Source of the DNA: Histoplasma ohiense
Taxonomy: Eukaryota; Ascomycota; Eurotiomycetes; Onygenales; Ajellomycetaceae
Assembly: GCA_017607445.1 (NCBI GenBank)
Contig: JAEVHH010000005.1
Location: forward strand, 1,865,001-1,929,000
Length of the DNA stretch: 64,000 bases
Direction: 5' to 3'
Below the pieces are notes generated by a model. It did not search any database. It had not been told where the DNA came from and was given only the letters and a program-made list of their open reading frames with translations. Of the stretch, positions 34,144 to 44,708 are shown in pieces; position 1 is the first letter of the stretch, and each line of letters opens with the position of its first letter. Both the position numbers and the translations under genes were made by a program.

Positions 34144-37059
34144 TCAGTCTTCAAAGAAATTCAAAATAGCCCTTATGCCCTTGGAACCCATTCCATGGCG
34201 TGGGTAAGCAATGAAAAGGGGCTCCTCAAAAGCGCCCAACTTAGCTCTGAACTCTGTCTTGCGATTCAGCCCGAACTGTTTGACGAGGGTATCATACGTG
34301 GTCTGGAGCACTTTTCCTTTGGCCGAAGACATGTTATGCCCCGGTATTAGATTTGAAGCCGCTCCCGCGCCAAACGTCAGTGACTTGACGCCGGACCTGC
34401 CCGTAGCTTGAATGGCATGAGTGATGAGGTACTCGATAGACCCCGACGGTGAGCCGGGGAAATCCAGACTATATTTGATCTGCATGTGGTTCGCTCCAAG
34501 CCTGGCTAACGCGACGAAGGAACAGACGGTCCCATTTTTGTCGGCGGCATAGTAGTACTGGTAATTGCGCGGACTTCGCCAAGGCTTGATACCTGACAGG
34601 TATATCTGAGGGCCCTTGCGGTTTTCCCGCCATTCTTTGATCCGCGCGTCGATTTTCAAAGTGATATCTTCTGGAAGCGGTCGGTCGCTGGGAATATGGT
34701 GGACCTTCACGCCCTCACGTTCTGCCTGGCGAATCTTTTTGGAAATGTCGGCGTCCGCCGCAGCTTGGTTGCGCGATGGATCGATACGGGCTTCTCCGAC
34801 GCAAGAAAGTGTTCGCCAGCCCAACTTCTCACCTAGGATTTCTTCGACTGGCCGGGAACAGAGGATCCAGATGGGCTTCAAGTGGGTTTCTGCTTTGAGC
34901 CAGCGGAGAAAGCGGATGCTTACTTTGGCGTACTGGCTCGGATCACATAATGGATTGCCAGGAATTATTGCGAAGCCGTGAGTGCTGGGGACGTATGCTA
35001 TTGCTGCACCGGATGTATAGTCCCGCCAGATCTTATATTTCTCGTCGGGCCACGAGGTTGATGTTGCGTCACCATAGTTGGCGATGAGTTCATCCAAGGG
35101 TTGGAATTTGCGATTCTTGTCGATTCCGGTATGTTTCTGATTGCCTTTCTTCTCCCACGGAGGTTCAAGCGTGGAAGATTCAGGATAAGGGAGGATTCGT
35201 GACGTGTCTGGCATATCTTGAAAGCTCTTTGGGTCTCTGTGGAACAGCGAGGCTAGACGGATGTTTCCAAGTTTCAATATTAGCATGAGCAATCTTTCCA
35301 GGCCGATGCCCGCACCAGCGTGAGGCGGGGCGCCCCAACGGAAGCCTTCCAAGTACTCTTCCATTGCTAACGGGTTGATACCGGCTTCCTTCATTCGCTG
35401 TTCTAGAATCTTTTCATCGTGGATGCGCTGACCCCCGGAAACAATCTCTTGGCCTCTGACAAATATGTCGAAAGAATTGGTGAAATCCGGGTTCTCGGGG
35501 TCTTCCATGGCATAAAATGGCCTTGCGGGCTTGGGGAATTTATCCAGTATGTAATAATCTGTGTGGTACTTTTCCTTTATCAATTCTCCCAATCGGATTT
35601 CATCACGCGTCCCCAAATCTTCGTTTACTGACAGCTCTTTACCATCTTGGCGCCACCCGCTGTCATTTAGAAGTTTTATTCCCTCTGCGAACGGTATGAT
35701 TGGAGTCTCGTCTAGCCATACCAGGTCTTCATGCGGGAATTGGCCTTTGATGATGTCTACCTCTCTTCGATAGCGCCCATAAATCCCTTTGAAGATCTCC
35801 TTGAGGACAGAGTCGATAGTCTCCAGCGCTTCGTGGTAATGCTCCTCTATCGCCATCTCGATATCCAAGCCCGTATATTCCGTCAGATGACGATGCGTAT
35901 TTGAGTTCTCAGCGCGAAATACAGCGCCGATCTCGTACACACGCTCAAAATCAGCTGCAATCGCCATCTGCTTGGCAAGTTGTGGACTTTGAGCCAGGAA
36001 GGCTTCCCTTGTAAAATATTTGACCTCGAAAACGCTAGCACCAGACTCGGTGGCTGAGCTCTGTAATTTCGGTGTATGAATCTCAATGAATCCCTGAGCG
36101 TCCAACGCAGCACGGAACAAATTGCTGATTGCACTCTGGATTCTGAATATGGATTGGGAGGTGTCGGTTCGAAGGTCTAGGATACGATTAGAAAGGCGGG
36201 TCCGATCCAGGACGTGGTTGCGCCGTCCATCAGTATTCTTTGCATCTTTGTTCAACAGCTCTGCTTCGTAAACACTGAACGGGATGGGATCCTCCCTATG
36301 AACAACTACATGAAGCTCTTGGATATCGAGCTCCACGTCATGGATCGTACATCCCGTAACAGGGACCTTAGAGCTGGAGAGCACCCCTCTAACCTTGACA
36401 ATCGACCCCACTCGGATCCGCTCGACCCATTGGACCATGAGAGTTGATATCATCCCGGGTTTTTCTGCCAGCACGCCTTGCATCGTGGTGACTTGCTGTC
36501 TGAAAATGACGAAAACCAGTTTCGAAGACATGTTACGGATATGATGCACCCGAGCACGGAACGTGACCTCCTGACCGATCGAGTGAGGCGTGATACTGTC
36601 AAACTTGATCAGATTTTGCCGTGGACGCTGTTTCGACTGCATCAACGGCAAATCTCCATAGCGGGCTTTCATTTCATCGGTTTCTTCTCGCGCCGCCTGC
36701 GCATCGCGCTCCCTCTTGAGCGATTCCGATCGCTCGCTTATCTCCCCGCTAATTCTAGCCCTGGATTCTCTCTTCAGTTTCCGTTCATGGCGATTTTGCT
36801 GTTTCTTGCTCATGAAATCACTGTCATCACTAGGTAAATCGTCACTGGAGGATACGACATCTCTATCGAGGAAAAAGCTTGCGAGGCTTTTTCGAGGAGA
36901 CGAAGGGGACTCGTTATCAGAGTTTGGTCTTGTTGTGTCCTTTAGCCTCGTAAGTGCCGTTTTGATAGCAACGTTGAGGGATAAACTCCTTTGATGCCTT
37001 TCATTCTGTTTCCCTGCTCCTTGTTCGACAATTGGAACCGCCTGACTCGATCCCGTCAT
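34144..37059 (-). CDS. erdS: Aspartyl-tRNA synthetase-DUF2156 fusion (ergosteryl-aspartate synthase ErdS)
   Basis: This is an intronless 971 residue protein. Residues 1-140 are charged and variable. About 160-260 is an OB-fold anticodon-binding domain. About 300-640 is a class IIb AspRS core: QSPQLAKQ (357-364), motif 2 FRAENSNTHRHLTEYTGLD (381-399) with Arg382, and motif 3 GAGIGLERLLML (582-593). After a linker (about 625-655), residues 655-971 form a DUF2156/GNAT-type transferase domain as in bacterial MprF-like aminoacyl-lipid synthases, with RDYTSGAAIAYVPSTHGFAI and IYLSGIKPWRSPRNYQYYYA. This fusion is known in fungi as ErdS: it makes Asp-tRNA and transfers the aspartate to the 3-beta-hydroxyl of ergosterol. 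Motifs of both parts appear intact. Because the AspRS part is fused, a separate cytosolic AspRS is expected elsewhere. A divergent alpha/beta hydrolase lies 2.9 kb upstream. Confidence 0.95.
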   Translation of the reverse strand: MTGSSQAVPIVEQGAGKQNERHQRSLSLNVAIKTALTRLKDTTRPNSDNESPSSPRKSLASFFLDRDVVSSSDDLPSDDSDFMSKKQQNRHERKLKRESRARISGEISERSESLKRERDAQAAREETDEMKARYGDLPLMQSKQRPRQNLIKFDSITPHSIGQEVTFRARVHHIRNMSSKLVFVIFRQQVTTMQGVLAEKPGMISTLMVQWVERIRVGSIVKVRGVLSSSKVPVTGCTIHDVELDIQELHVVVHREDPIPFSVYEAELLNKDAKNTDGRRNHVLDRTRLSNRILDLRTDTSQSIFRIQSAISNLFRAALDAQGFIEIHTPKLQSSATESGASVFEVKYFTREAFLAQSPQLAKQMAIAADFERVYEIGAVFRAENSNTHRHLTEYTGLDIEMAIEEHYHEALETIDSVLKEIFKGIYGRYRREVDIIKGQFPHEDLVWLDETPIIPFAEGIKLLNDSGWRQDGKELSVNEDLGTRDEIRLGELIKEKYHTDYYILDKFPKPARPFYAMEDPENPDFTNSFDIFVRGQEIVSGGQRIHDEKILEQRMKEAGINPLAMEEYLEGFRWGAPPHAGAGIGLERLLMLILKLGNIRLASLFHRDPKSFQDMPDTSRILPYPESSTLEPPWEKKGNQKHTGIDKNRKFQPLDELIANYGDATSTSWPDEKYKIWRDYTSGAAIAYVPSTHGFAIIPGNPLCDPSQYAKVSIRFLRWLKAETHLKPIWILCSRPVEEILGEKLGWRTLSCVGEARIDPSRNQAAADADISKKIRQAEREGVKVHHIPSDRPLPEDITLKIDARIKEWRENRKGPQIYLSGIKPWRSPRNYQYYYAADKNGTVCSFVALARLGANHMQIKYSLDFPGSPSGSIEYLITHAIQATGRSGVKSLTFGAGAASNLIPGHNMSSAKGKVLQTTYDTLVKQFGLNRKTEFRAKLGAFEEPLFIAYPRHGMGSKGIRAILNFFED

Positions 37060-39970
37060 GCTGAACTTCTATAATTCCAGTCTAAGGTCCAGCGGGCAAA
37101 GGGAGAGAAGGGAATGAAAAACAGAAATTAGGGGGGCAAGACAACGTCACCGCCTCCGATTTTCTTGTTTCGCCGGAATATCAGTCAGCATCTGAACAAG
37201 GAAGGCGGGGTTCATTGGGAAAATAAGAGGAAATGTACCTGAAATGGCTCTGTCTTAATAAGTGGCGCTAAACGCAATGGTGATGTAGAATGGCTTTTAA
37301 ATTTTAGGTTTCGAAATCATCATCTGGTTCGAGAAAGTTGTTCTGGGGGCCTCGATATCTAAGTAGTCCGTAGAGCAAGGAACACACTGGACGCACAACA
37401 CCAACCATCATTTCTAATTGATGCCTACCGTCCTGTAAAAGGAAAAGTTTTGATTAGTGTAGCTGAATACGGGAGAATTTTCTAAGTTGGCCGGCTCAGC
37501 GCGGGTCGAGAACCTTCGGGTTGAGGAGAGCCCGAGGAGAGCCCGAGGAATCCGTCATAGTTGCTCAATGACAGGTGATAATTCGCACATCCCCGCCACC
37601 AACGGGACTAAAAGAACAAATCCACCGAAAGCCTCGTTTCTCGTCTGCTAGTCGACTAACTACGCCGTAATGATGTGTGACCGAAGGTGCATTTCGCCCC
37701 TGCAACAGAAGTGAACCAGCGCATGCACGCTGACAAGAAGCCCATGACGTCATAACTCCCACATCGCCAGCCGGCCAATCACAATCACATGAAGGACGGA
37801 TTTTTGCCAGGGACTTTGCAATGCCTGTCAGGTCCTCCTATTTTCACCTTACCGGCAACACCCCACTCTCAGACACCCTCAAACACCTCTCACGCTCAAT
37901 ACAGGCATGGAGGGGGGATTAGAGGCGGGAATTCAACGTTGGAATAAGAGACTTGATGAGGAGGTGAGGATGACTAGTAGTTGAGAGCGTGAGGATCCGA
38001 GAATCATCGAGCCCCACAGCGGTCCACAGAGGCAGAAGAGGGGTTGAAGGATGGCTCGAAAACCACTTGAGTTGAACAAGGCGCAAAAGCGTCAGCTCTG
38101 AGCCCCGCCATGGGGGTTCAATGTTGTGTTTTTCGCTGAAAATTTGACCACTTGCTCTTTGACCCGTTCCACTGGACGTCCCGCCATCCGGCAACTCCGA
38201 AGTACCGAAATTTCCCACAACTCATACACTTTATTTTTCGTCCCTGGAAAGACCAAGGGCCTCACGATCCCAGAATGCTCCGAGATGCCCGCGGGTTCGC
38301 TTCCTCCAGTAGTTTCTATAGAGCCTTGGCTCGAGCTGAATATATAAGGGCTGAAGCCGTTATACGTTGAACTTCTTGTTCAACCCCAGATCGATCTCTG
38401 TCTGGATGCAACTGGTAACCTACTTAGGCCAGCCAGATTCGGGGAAGCAAGGCCTTTGGGGAAGCAAGGCCTTTGGACCACCCCGAGGATCAATGAATGA
38501 ATCATGGACGGACATTGGCTGGCAGGTGACTTGTGTATCCTAGGAATTCGAGGCCACGGATTTGCAAGATTCAGCAAAAGATTGACCGGCACTAGTTCGA
38601 GGGAATCTGGGTCTCATGGGAAAATTCCGTGGATGGAAATACTATTTTTCCTTGGATTGCTAGCAAATAGTCAATGAGCTTCTCATGGTTGGCTTGGTAC
38701 ATTCCTTGCGAACTTCTCAACCTCCATCAATGTAAAGAACTAGAAAGTAGCGACTGCAAGAGGCAAATGAAATATTTCCGACATCATGGAAAGAAGTAAG
38801 TGCTAATAACGAGAAGTGGACTTTGAATTAGCAGTTTGTTTGATTTGCACCCAGCGTTCAACAAACCACAGATACGCAATCACAAAGACTGTGTATGGCC
38901 GGATCTGCTCTTCCGCCTTTCAACATCTTCACCATATTCCAAGAATATTATTGTTGAAAGTTCCTACGGTTAGTTTTAGACGCTCCAAATTCGTAGGTGC
39001 CCTTTATATATTTCCCACTGGATCGAATCCATAACAATGTGGCGCAGCTGCAACTTCCGCAGGCTAAAATGCTGTATCAGCAAAGTAAAAACCCCTGCAG
39101 CGACTTAACTCAGGGTCTCAAACCGCATTAACAAGCACAATCAACGCGTGTCAAACTCCGAACTTTCGCCGAGCAGCAAGATACATTACCTACTGATGGG
39201 GGATGTACTGTACAGTACCATCGCCCAAGACAAGTTTCGCCTTGAAAGGAATTGCAGGTCTTCCGACGAGGGATAGAGGCACCAGTGAACGAACACTCAG
39301 CTGTATGGGGCTACCAAGATACATGATCACTGGAACGGATTGCTAAATGGTTAGCAACCCAACCCTTTCTCCGCTTTCATATAGAGCTTGTATGTCTTGA
39401 TCTGCCCTGAGGAGAATTAGCAGATTTCAGGTGGAAGTACTACCAAATTACTCATCTCTCTCATGCCTTCTAGTTAGTACTCATGTTATTACTCATTGCA
39501 CAGCCTTGTATGGCGATAGCGAGTTTGAACGCCGCATACCCGACAAGAGCGAGTAATGTCTCCCCAGCACCATTGACAGTGCGGCCGCCTGAAATGCTTT
39601 TCAGAGCAATAGGATATCATCGAACCCGTAGACAAGGATCTTTTGAACAACCCAGATGCCTTCATCCACTGAGATCAAGCCTGGGATGATGGTGAAGTAC
39701 CAGTTATGGTTGCATCTATACGGGGATCGAGAGGCAAAGTTTAACAGCACGCTAAGACGTTAGGGCCACTTTACACGTTACAAGCTTCGACCGCAGCAGT
39801 GATAGTGATGTTCAGTACGGAGTTACATTCCTGACATTCAGTACAGAGTAAGCAAAGGGTATATCAAGATTCGTGGGGTCCCCTTTTGCAGTCGACAATT
39901 AAAACATGGACTGAAATTGAAATTCCAATCTGTGCTCCACGCATCACTGTCTCCCCTCTATCTTGGAGCG
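37060..39970. other. intergenic, divergent region between erdS and hydrolase
   Basis: About 2.9 kb separates the two divergent starts. Short open frames near 37919-38370 and 39483-39689 have no recognisable domain. It likely holds both promoters; a 17-base duplication sits at 38441. Confidence 0.5.
38441..38474 (+). repeat. 17 bp perfect tandem duplication
   Basis: GGGGAAGCAAGGCCTTT occurs twice in direct succession. Confidence 0.9.
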
Positions 39971-41245
39971 ATGGCTCCACTAACACAAGCGTCGAAAAGC
40001 CCAAATGTCCAGTTGTCGCGGCGCAAGCAACATAGCCGCCGAGGGCTTCGCTTCAAAGCCATTATCCTCCGATTCCTCATGAAAATCGGCATGGTTCTTC
40101 ATGGCTACCCATTCCCCAGACCACCGTTACCACATTTCACCCGATTTATTCAACCTTCTCCCTCCTCCGGTGCCACCCTGGCGGTCCCATCCCTTTCCCG
40201 TTGCCCCTCCGCCTCCCCTCGATTACGAAATATATGCTTACACTTCTACACTCCGTTCAACTACCAAACAAACTCCCCCGACAGCAAAAGGTGGCCAGTG
40301 GTCGTGAACTTCCACGGCGGGGGGTTCACCATTGGGTGCGCAACGGATGATGGCCGCTGGGCGCGCATCGCCGTTGAAACCACTCACGCCGTCTTCGTGA
40401 GTGTAGACTACCGGTTAGCGCCCGAGAACCCTTTCCCAGCTGCCGTAGACGATGGCGTTGATGCGTTGCTGTACCTCGAGGCCAATGCAGATGCCTTTTC
40501 ACTCGATATGACCCGCGTGAGTGTGACGGGGTTTTCGGCAGGAGGCAATCTAGCCGTCACTGTCCCGTTGCGTTTACAGCACCGCATCATGCAACATCAA
40601 CAGCTACAACAACAACAGCAGCAGCAGCGGAAACAGCAACCCCAGGAGCAGGAACAACATCGACCGGAGTCCCGGCAGCACATCCCAGACAGCGATATGA
40701 GCGACGATGATATTGGATTAGTAGATTCCAACCAATTCCTTCTGAACGGAAGCGTTAGCCCGGCCCGTTCACAACCATACCCAGAAACACCCCCCAAAAT
40801 CAAACTCCTCAGCATCTTCGCATGGTACCCCATCCTCGACTTCGTAACAACCCGCGAAACACGCAGCAGCCGCTCCAAGAACCCCGATAAGTGCCTCCCA
40901 GATTTCCTCACCACCCTCTTCGACGAGTCCTACATACCCGACCTGGCAGATCGCGCCTCACCGTTTGCCTCGCCTATCCACGCATCCGATGACATCTTGC
41001 GCAAAGGGCTTCCGGCAGACATCTTCATATGTATGTGCGAGTGGGACATGTTGCTCGAGGAAGGGCGGGAGTTCGCCCAGCGGCTGGAAGGGATGGGGAA
41101 GAAAGTGCGGTCGATGACGGTCGCGGGACAGCGGCATGCGTGGGATAAGAGCGCGAACCCGCTGCGGGACCAGGGGTCTGTGGATGCTATATACAGACAG
41201 TCGTGTCAGGAGATGGAGTTTATTTTTGAGAGGGAGCACAAGTAG
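39971..41245 (+). CDS. alpha/beta hydrolase of the GDXG/HSL type; candidate ErdH
   Basis: A single-exon 424 residue protein starting MAPLTQASKS. GDXG/hormone-sensitive-lipase landmarks are present: VVVNFHGGGFTIG with oxyanion-hole HGGG (115-118), VDYRLAPENPFPAAVDD (145-161), the nucleophile Ser189 in GFSAGGN, acid Asp359 in CEWDMLLEEG, and His389 in GQRHAWDK. A complete Ser-Asp-His triad predicts an esterase. Residues about 205-275 are a Gln-rich, low-complexity insertion placed after the nucleophile elbow. The N terminus has a weakly hydrophobic, basic stretch (LRFKAIILRFLMKIGMVLHG) but no clear signal peptide. The frame extends upstream without an ATG; 39971 is the first. It lies divergently beside erdS, so it may remove aspartate from ergosteryl-aspartate (ErdH role). 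That substrate is inference from position and fold. Confidence 0.85.
   Translation: MAPLTQASKSPNVQLSRRKQHSRRGLRFKAIILRFLMKIGMVLHGYPFPRPPLPHFTRFIQPSPSSGATLAVPSLSRCPSASPRLRNICLHFYTPFNYQTNSPDSKRWPVVVNFHGGGFTIGCATDDGRWARIAVETTHAVFVSVDYRLAPENPFPAAVDDGVDALLYLEANADAFSLDMTRVSVTGFSAGGNLAVTVPLRLQHRIMQHQQLQQQQQQQRKQQPQEQEQHRPESRQHIPDSDMSDDDIGLVDSNQFLLNGSVSPARSQPYPETPPKIKLLSIFAWYPILDFVTTRETRSSRSKNPDKCLPDFLTTLFDESYIPDLADRASPFASPIHASDDILRKGLPADIFICMCEWDMLLEEGREFAQRLEGMGKKVRSMTVAGQRHAWDKSANPLRDQGSVDAIYRQSCQEMEFIFEREHK
40591..40638 (+). repeat. CAA/CAG-rich repeat encoding poly-Gln in the hydrolase
   Basis: Mixed CAA/CAG triplets encode the QHQQLQQQQQQQRKQQ stretch; probably length-variable. Confidence 0.85.
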
Positions 41246-42313
41246 ATGTAGATCAAGACTAGTCAGGCTGGGTGGTCTGACTGCTTCTTTTGGTTGTCTG
41301 ATATATGTATAGTATAGTATCGCATAGTATATAGACTTGGTTTTATTTGCCTTTTCTGATGCAGGCTCCTCCTTTCTTGACTCTCGATTTCCTTTGATGA
41401 CATATGTTTTTTATATATATCGATTTTGTTAGATTTGCATGTTATATCTATATCTATATCCTTTTTCTATCATGGAGTATAGAGATGATCCGCAACTCAT
41501 TGGCACATACATTAAATTATGGAACCTTCCTCCAGGAGTATCGAGCCCGCCCGCCCGCCATCCATCTATCAAATCAGCTTAGCTTGTTCTTTGTTCAAAA
41601 ACACTATTTATTTATTCCATTTCCTTTATACTCTCTTTTTATCCCCCCCCTTCAAAACAGTTCACCACAGAACCGATCTGCCCTTACTTATTACTCCTCG
41701 TCATCTCAAATTAACGTACAAAGCTTAGATCCCACGAGACAGTAAAATAAATAAAAAAACGACAACATAGCTTAGGTCCATCCAATCCCGTTTAATTAAA
41801 ATGCCCTTTCTGCATCGCTCCTCTTCGTTTTTTGTTTGAACTGCAAAAACATGCTTCCAATACCTCATGCACCGTGACCGGAATGGAGGTTATAAATTTA
41901 TTCGACCAGGCGAGACGAGAAGAACCTGAAAGGGAAAGGAAAGCAAATAGGGACAAGAAAAGAAAGGAAAAAAAAAAAAAAAAAAAAAATCCAACATGAG
42001 GCCGACTAAAATGGAAATAACAACAGTAGAGATAATAGGGAAAATAGAGAAAAGCGCTGAAAACATGGGAAATGGCGTAAAAAGACGCTGTAAAGAGAAA
42101 GACAAAAGCAAAACGCGAAAAAAAAAAAAAAAAAAAGGCCCCAACTCCAAGCAAAAAGTCTTCTGGAAATCTGTCAATGTATCCCCATTTTTCAAAAAAT
42201 TTGACCACTAAAAGCACAAAGTAATGCAAGACTCATCAAACCCGCTTTACATGTAGAAAGGGGAAAAGAGAAAAGAGAAGCGTCAACAACCAACCAACCA
42301 ACCAACCAACAAA
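41246..42313. other. spacer between convergent hydrolase and rrn3
   Basis: Joint 3' region with poly(A) tracts near 41969-41989 and 42118-42137 and a CCAA repeat just before 42314. The hydrophobic minus-strand frame across 41792-42229 comes from poly(T) and is not a gene. Confidence 0.6.
42289..42311 (+). repeat. (CCAA)n tetranucleotide repeat
   Basis: About five and a half CCAA units, ending next to the rrn3 stop codon. Confidence 0.85.
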
Positions 42314-44708
42314 TCAATCCTCATCTGTCCCCGTCATCCCCTCCTCTTCACTCTCCACCTCATCATTCACCGCCACACTCCCATCCGTCGTCTCATCATC
42401 ATCAAACTCGTCCTCGTCCTCCCGATCATCCACCCCCGGAATCCCCCTCCACTCCAAATAATCATCAACAACCCACCTCCGGCTCCTGGGCAGATGATAC
42501 GGATCGAACGGGAAATACGCATCAAGCTGCGGACCCAGGTCGTCGTCCGCCTTGATCTCGCGCTCGACGTTGCCGAAGCGGGACTGCATCGCCAGCATCG
42601 CGCGGCTGCGGAAGGAGGAGATGCGGATTCTCTTGTTCGTCTCGATGAGGGTGTAGAGGTACATGAAGTGGAGGTGGTGGGTGAGGCGGGCAAACTCGGA
42701 GACGATGGCTGGGGAGCAGATTTTTAAGGGGTTGAGTTTCGAGTTGATGGCGGGGGAAAGAACGTTTTTTATCTGTGGGGGAAAGCGGGCGTCGTCGAGG
42801 TCGAGGTCATATAACCAGGTTGAAGAGGCCGGGGTGGTGGTGGTGTCGGCATCTAGCGCGGCGGTGGTCAGATCGCGCCAGCGGAAGCAGAAGATGTAGA
42901 GGAGGGCTTGGGCAGTGGAGTAGAAAGGGCCGTAGCGTTTCAGGTCGGGTCCGCGACAAGTGGGTTCGTATTCGGCCTGGAGATTTTGGAGGTGTGTGCC
43001 GAGAAGGTCGAAGACGTCGCGGACGACTTCGCTGGAGACGTGGGCGCCGCGGGCGACGAAGCTTGCGAGATATGCAGCGGCATATTGGCGGATGATTGTT
43101 GGTTCGGATCTGGAAAAGATGATCTGCACGCAGGTGGTGGCGAAGCGGTCGATGAAGATTGGGGAGGATTGGGAATAGTGGAAAAGGAGAAATTGGGTGT
43201 GGCGGGAGCGGTAGGTAGGAAGGATGAGGGTTTGGAAATGTGAAAGGAGGAGGTCGTGGACGGTCTCCTTTTCGTCGACGGTACCATTGGTGAAGGCTAT
43301 GGAATAGTATTCGAATAAAATGTCTATCATGTAGTCGATCTTTTGCTTGGTGTCTGCACGTTGTTTCGCGCGTTGGGATTCAATGTCGCTTATATCATCG
43401 TCATCGCTGGCCAGTGTGTCCGTATCCGACTCCTCGTCATCTTCATCGCCCAATGCTATAGCTTCTGGTGAGGATATTGCGACAGGGTTGTCATCATCTA
43501 TGTCCTCGTCCGCATCCTCTAGGTCCACCTGGAACTGCACGTCAATTTTCACGAGTTTTTCCGTGATGAGGGCAAGGATATCCGAACGCAGCTCCGGGGC
43601 GTAGTCGACGATTTTGATGATGTTCCGCGTATATACGATGTGCGCCTTGGCGGTGTCCGTATCGTGGGGGAAGCTGGAGGCAATCAGAGGCGACAACGCA
43701 CCGCTCCCAGCGGGGATAAGCTGAACGATATACTTAATGGCCATATGAACTCTATCGTAGATTTCCGAAGGATACACAATGGCATATCCAGGAAGCTTTC
43801 CAGTGCGAGGGCCAGCTGAACCAACAATCAGTCAAATTCCAAATTCGAGAGCAAACAACAAAATAGCAAGAAGACGAAGGAGAAAGAAAGACGATCAACT
43901 CACCCTGCCTCAACCCATGAACCAGAACCCTCAGCACAGAATTGAGGTACGTCCCCCTAGCCGCCGCTAACGTGCCCAAAAACCTCACAAACAACTTGAC
44001 ATACTCCTCATCTCTTCCAAGCCACTCACTCCGCAAAACCGCATGTACAAGCCCACTACAGCTCCCATCTAGCGCCGATACGTTCGAAAATAGACCCAGC
44101 AGATGATTCCTCAACGACGTCGGAGACGGAAGGTCATACACAGGCGACCCATCATCCTCCAGCTCCGTGGGATCCGCCGTAAATATCTCCTTGACCCGGT
44201 CATACGCCTCGCTGTCGCCCATCAAATGTCGCTGGATGGCCCGACGGACTTCCTCGCGCACCATCGCTGTGCTCTTCTCGTTCCTAGTATTCTCGATACC
44301 CTTCTTCTCATCACCATCATCATCCTGCTCTTGCCGCTGCTGCTGCTTGTTGCTATGACTCGGCATATCTATCTCAAACTTGACGCGTGCCCGCTTCTTC
44401 GCGACGGGGGGATGTGTCGTCGCCACGGGACTGTTGGCATTCCCTTCCTCCTCGGCATCCTGATCATCGGATGAAAGCCCCAGGTCCGAGATGGCGGTTG
44501 ACGACATAGCCATGTCGACCCTCTTGCGCTTTTGCCCGATTGCACTTGCAGGAGGTGCAGAGACGTGGGTTTTGAGGATGGATTTCGAAGGCTTCGGCTT
44601 CGGCTTCGTAGTCGGGGTTGCCATCATGGCTCTTGAGTTCGCGGCAGTTCTAGTCGAGGAGGATAGCGCCAAAGTCGGAATAAGGGCGACGGGGGCTGCG
44701 GATACCAT
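42314..44708 (-). CDS. rrn3: RNA polymerase I-specific initiation factor Rrn3
   Basis: Two exons (43904-44708 and 42314-43815) encode 768 residues. The N terminus is disordered and basic with a KKRARVKFEIDMPSHS segment. The conserved HEAT-like core has VREEVRRAIQRHLMGDSEAY, FVRFLGTLAAARGTYLNSVL, VYTRNIIKIVDYAPELRSDI, IDYMIDILFEYYSIAF, and YAAAYLASFVARGAHVSSEV with RRWVVDDYLEWRGI near the end. These are Rrn3/TIF-IA signatures. A long acidic loop (DLEDADEDIDDDNPVAISS, then EESDTDTLASDDDD) and an acidic C terminus are usual for fungi. The protein bridges Pol I (Rpa43) to the core factor at rDNA promoters and is a target of TOR-dependent control. Donor GTGAGT after CAG-G and acceptor GTTCAG restore the frame at AGPRTGKLPGYAIVYPSEIY. 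Length is somewhat above yeast Rrn3 (627) because of disordered regions. Confidence 0.95.

Noticed and set aside
41792..42229. 145 residue hydrophobic minus-strand frame that looks like a membrane protein
   Set aside because: Its Phe-rich content comes from poly(A)/poly(T) tracts in the shared 3' region of two convergent genes; frames on the same bases in two phases look alike.
42775..43095. 106 residue Arg-rich plus-strand frame
   Set aside because: Antisense shadow of rrn3; composition follows the acidic codons on the other strand.
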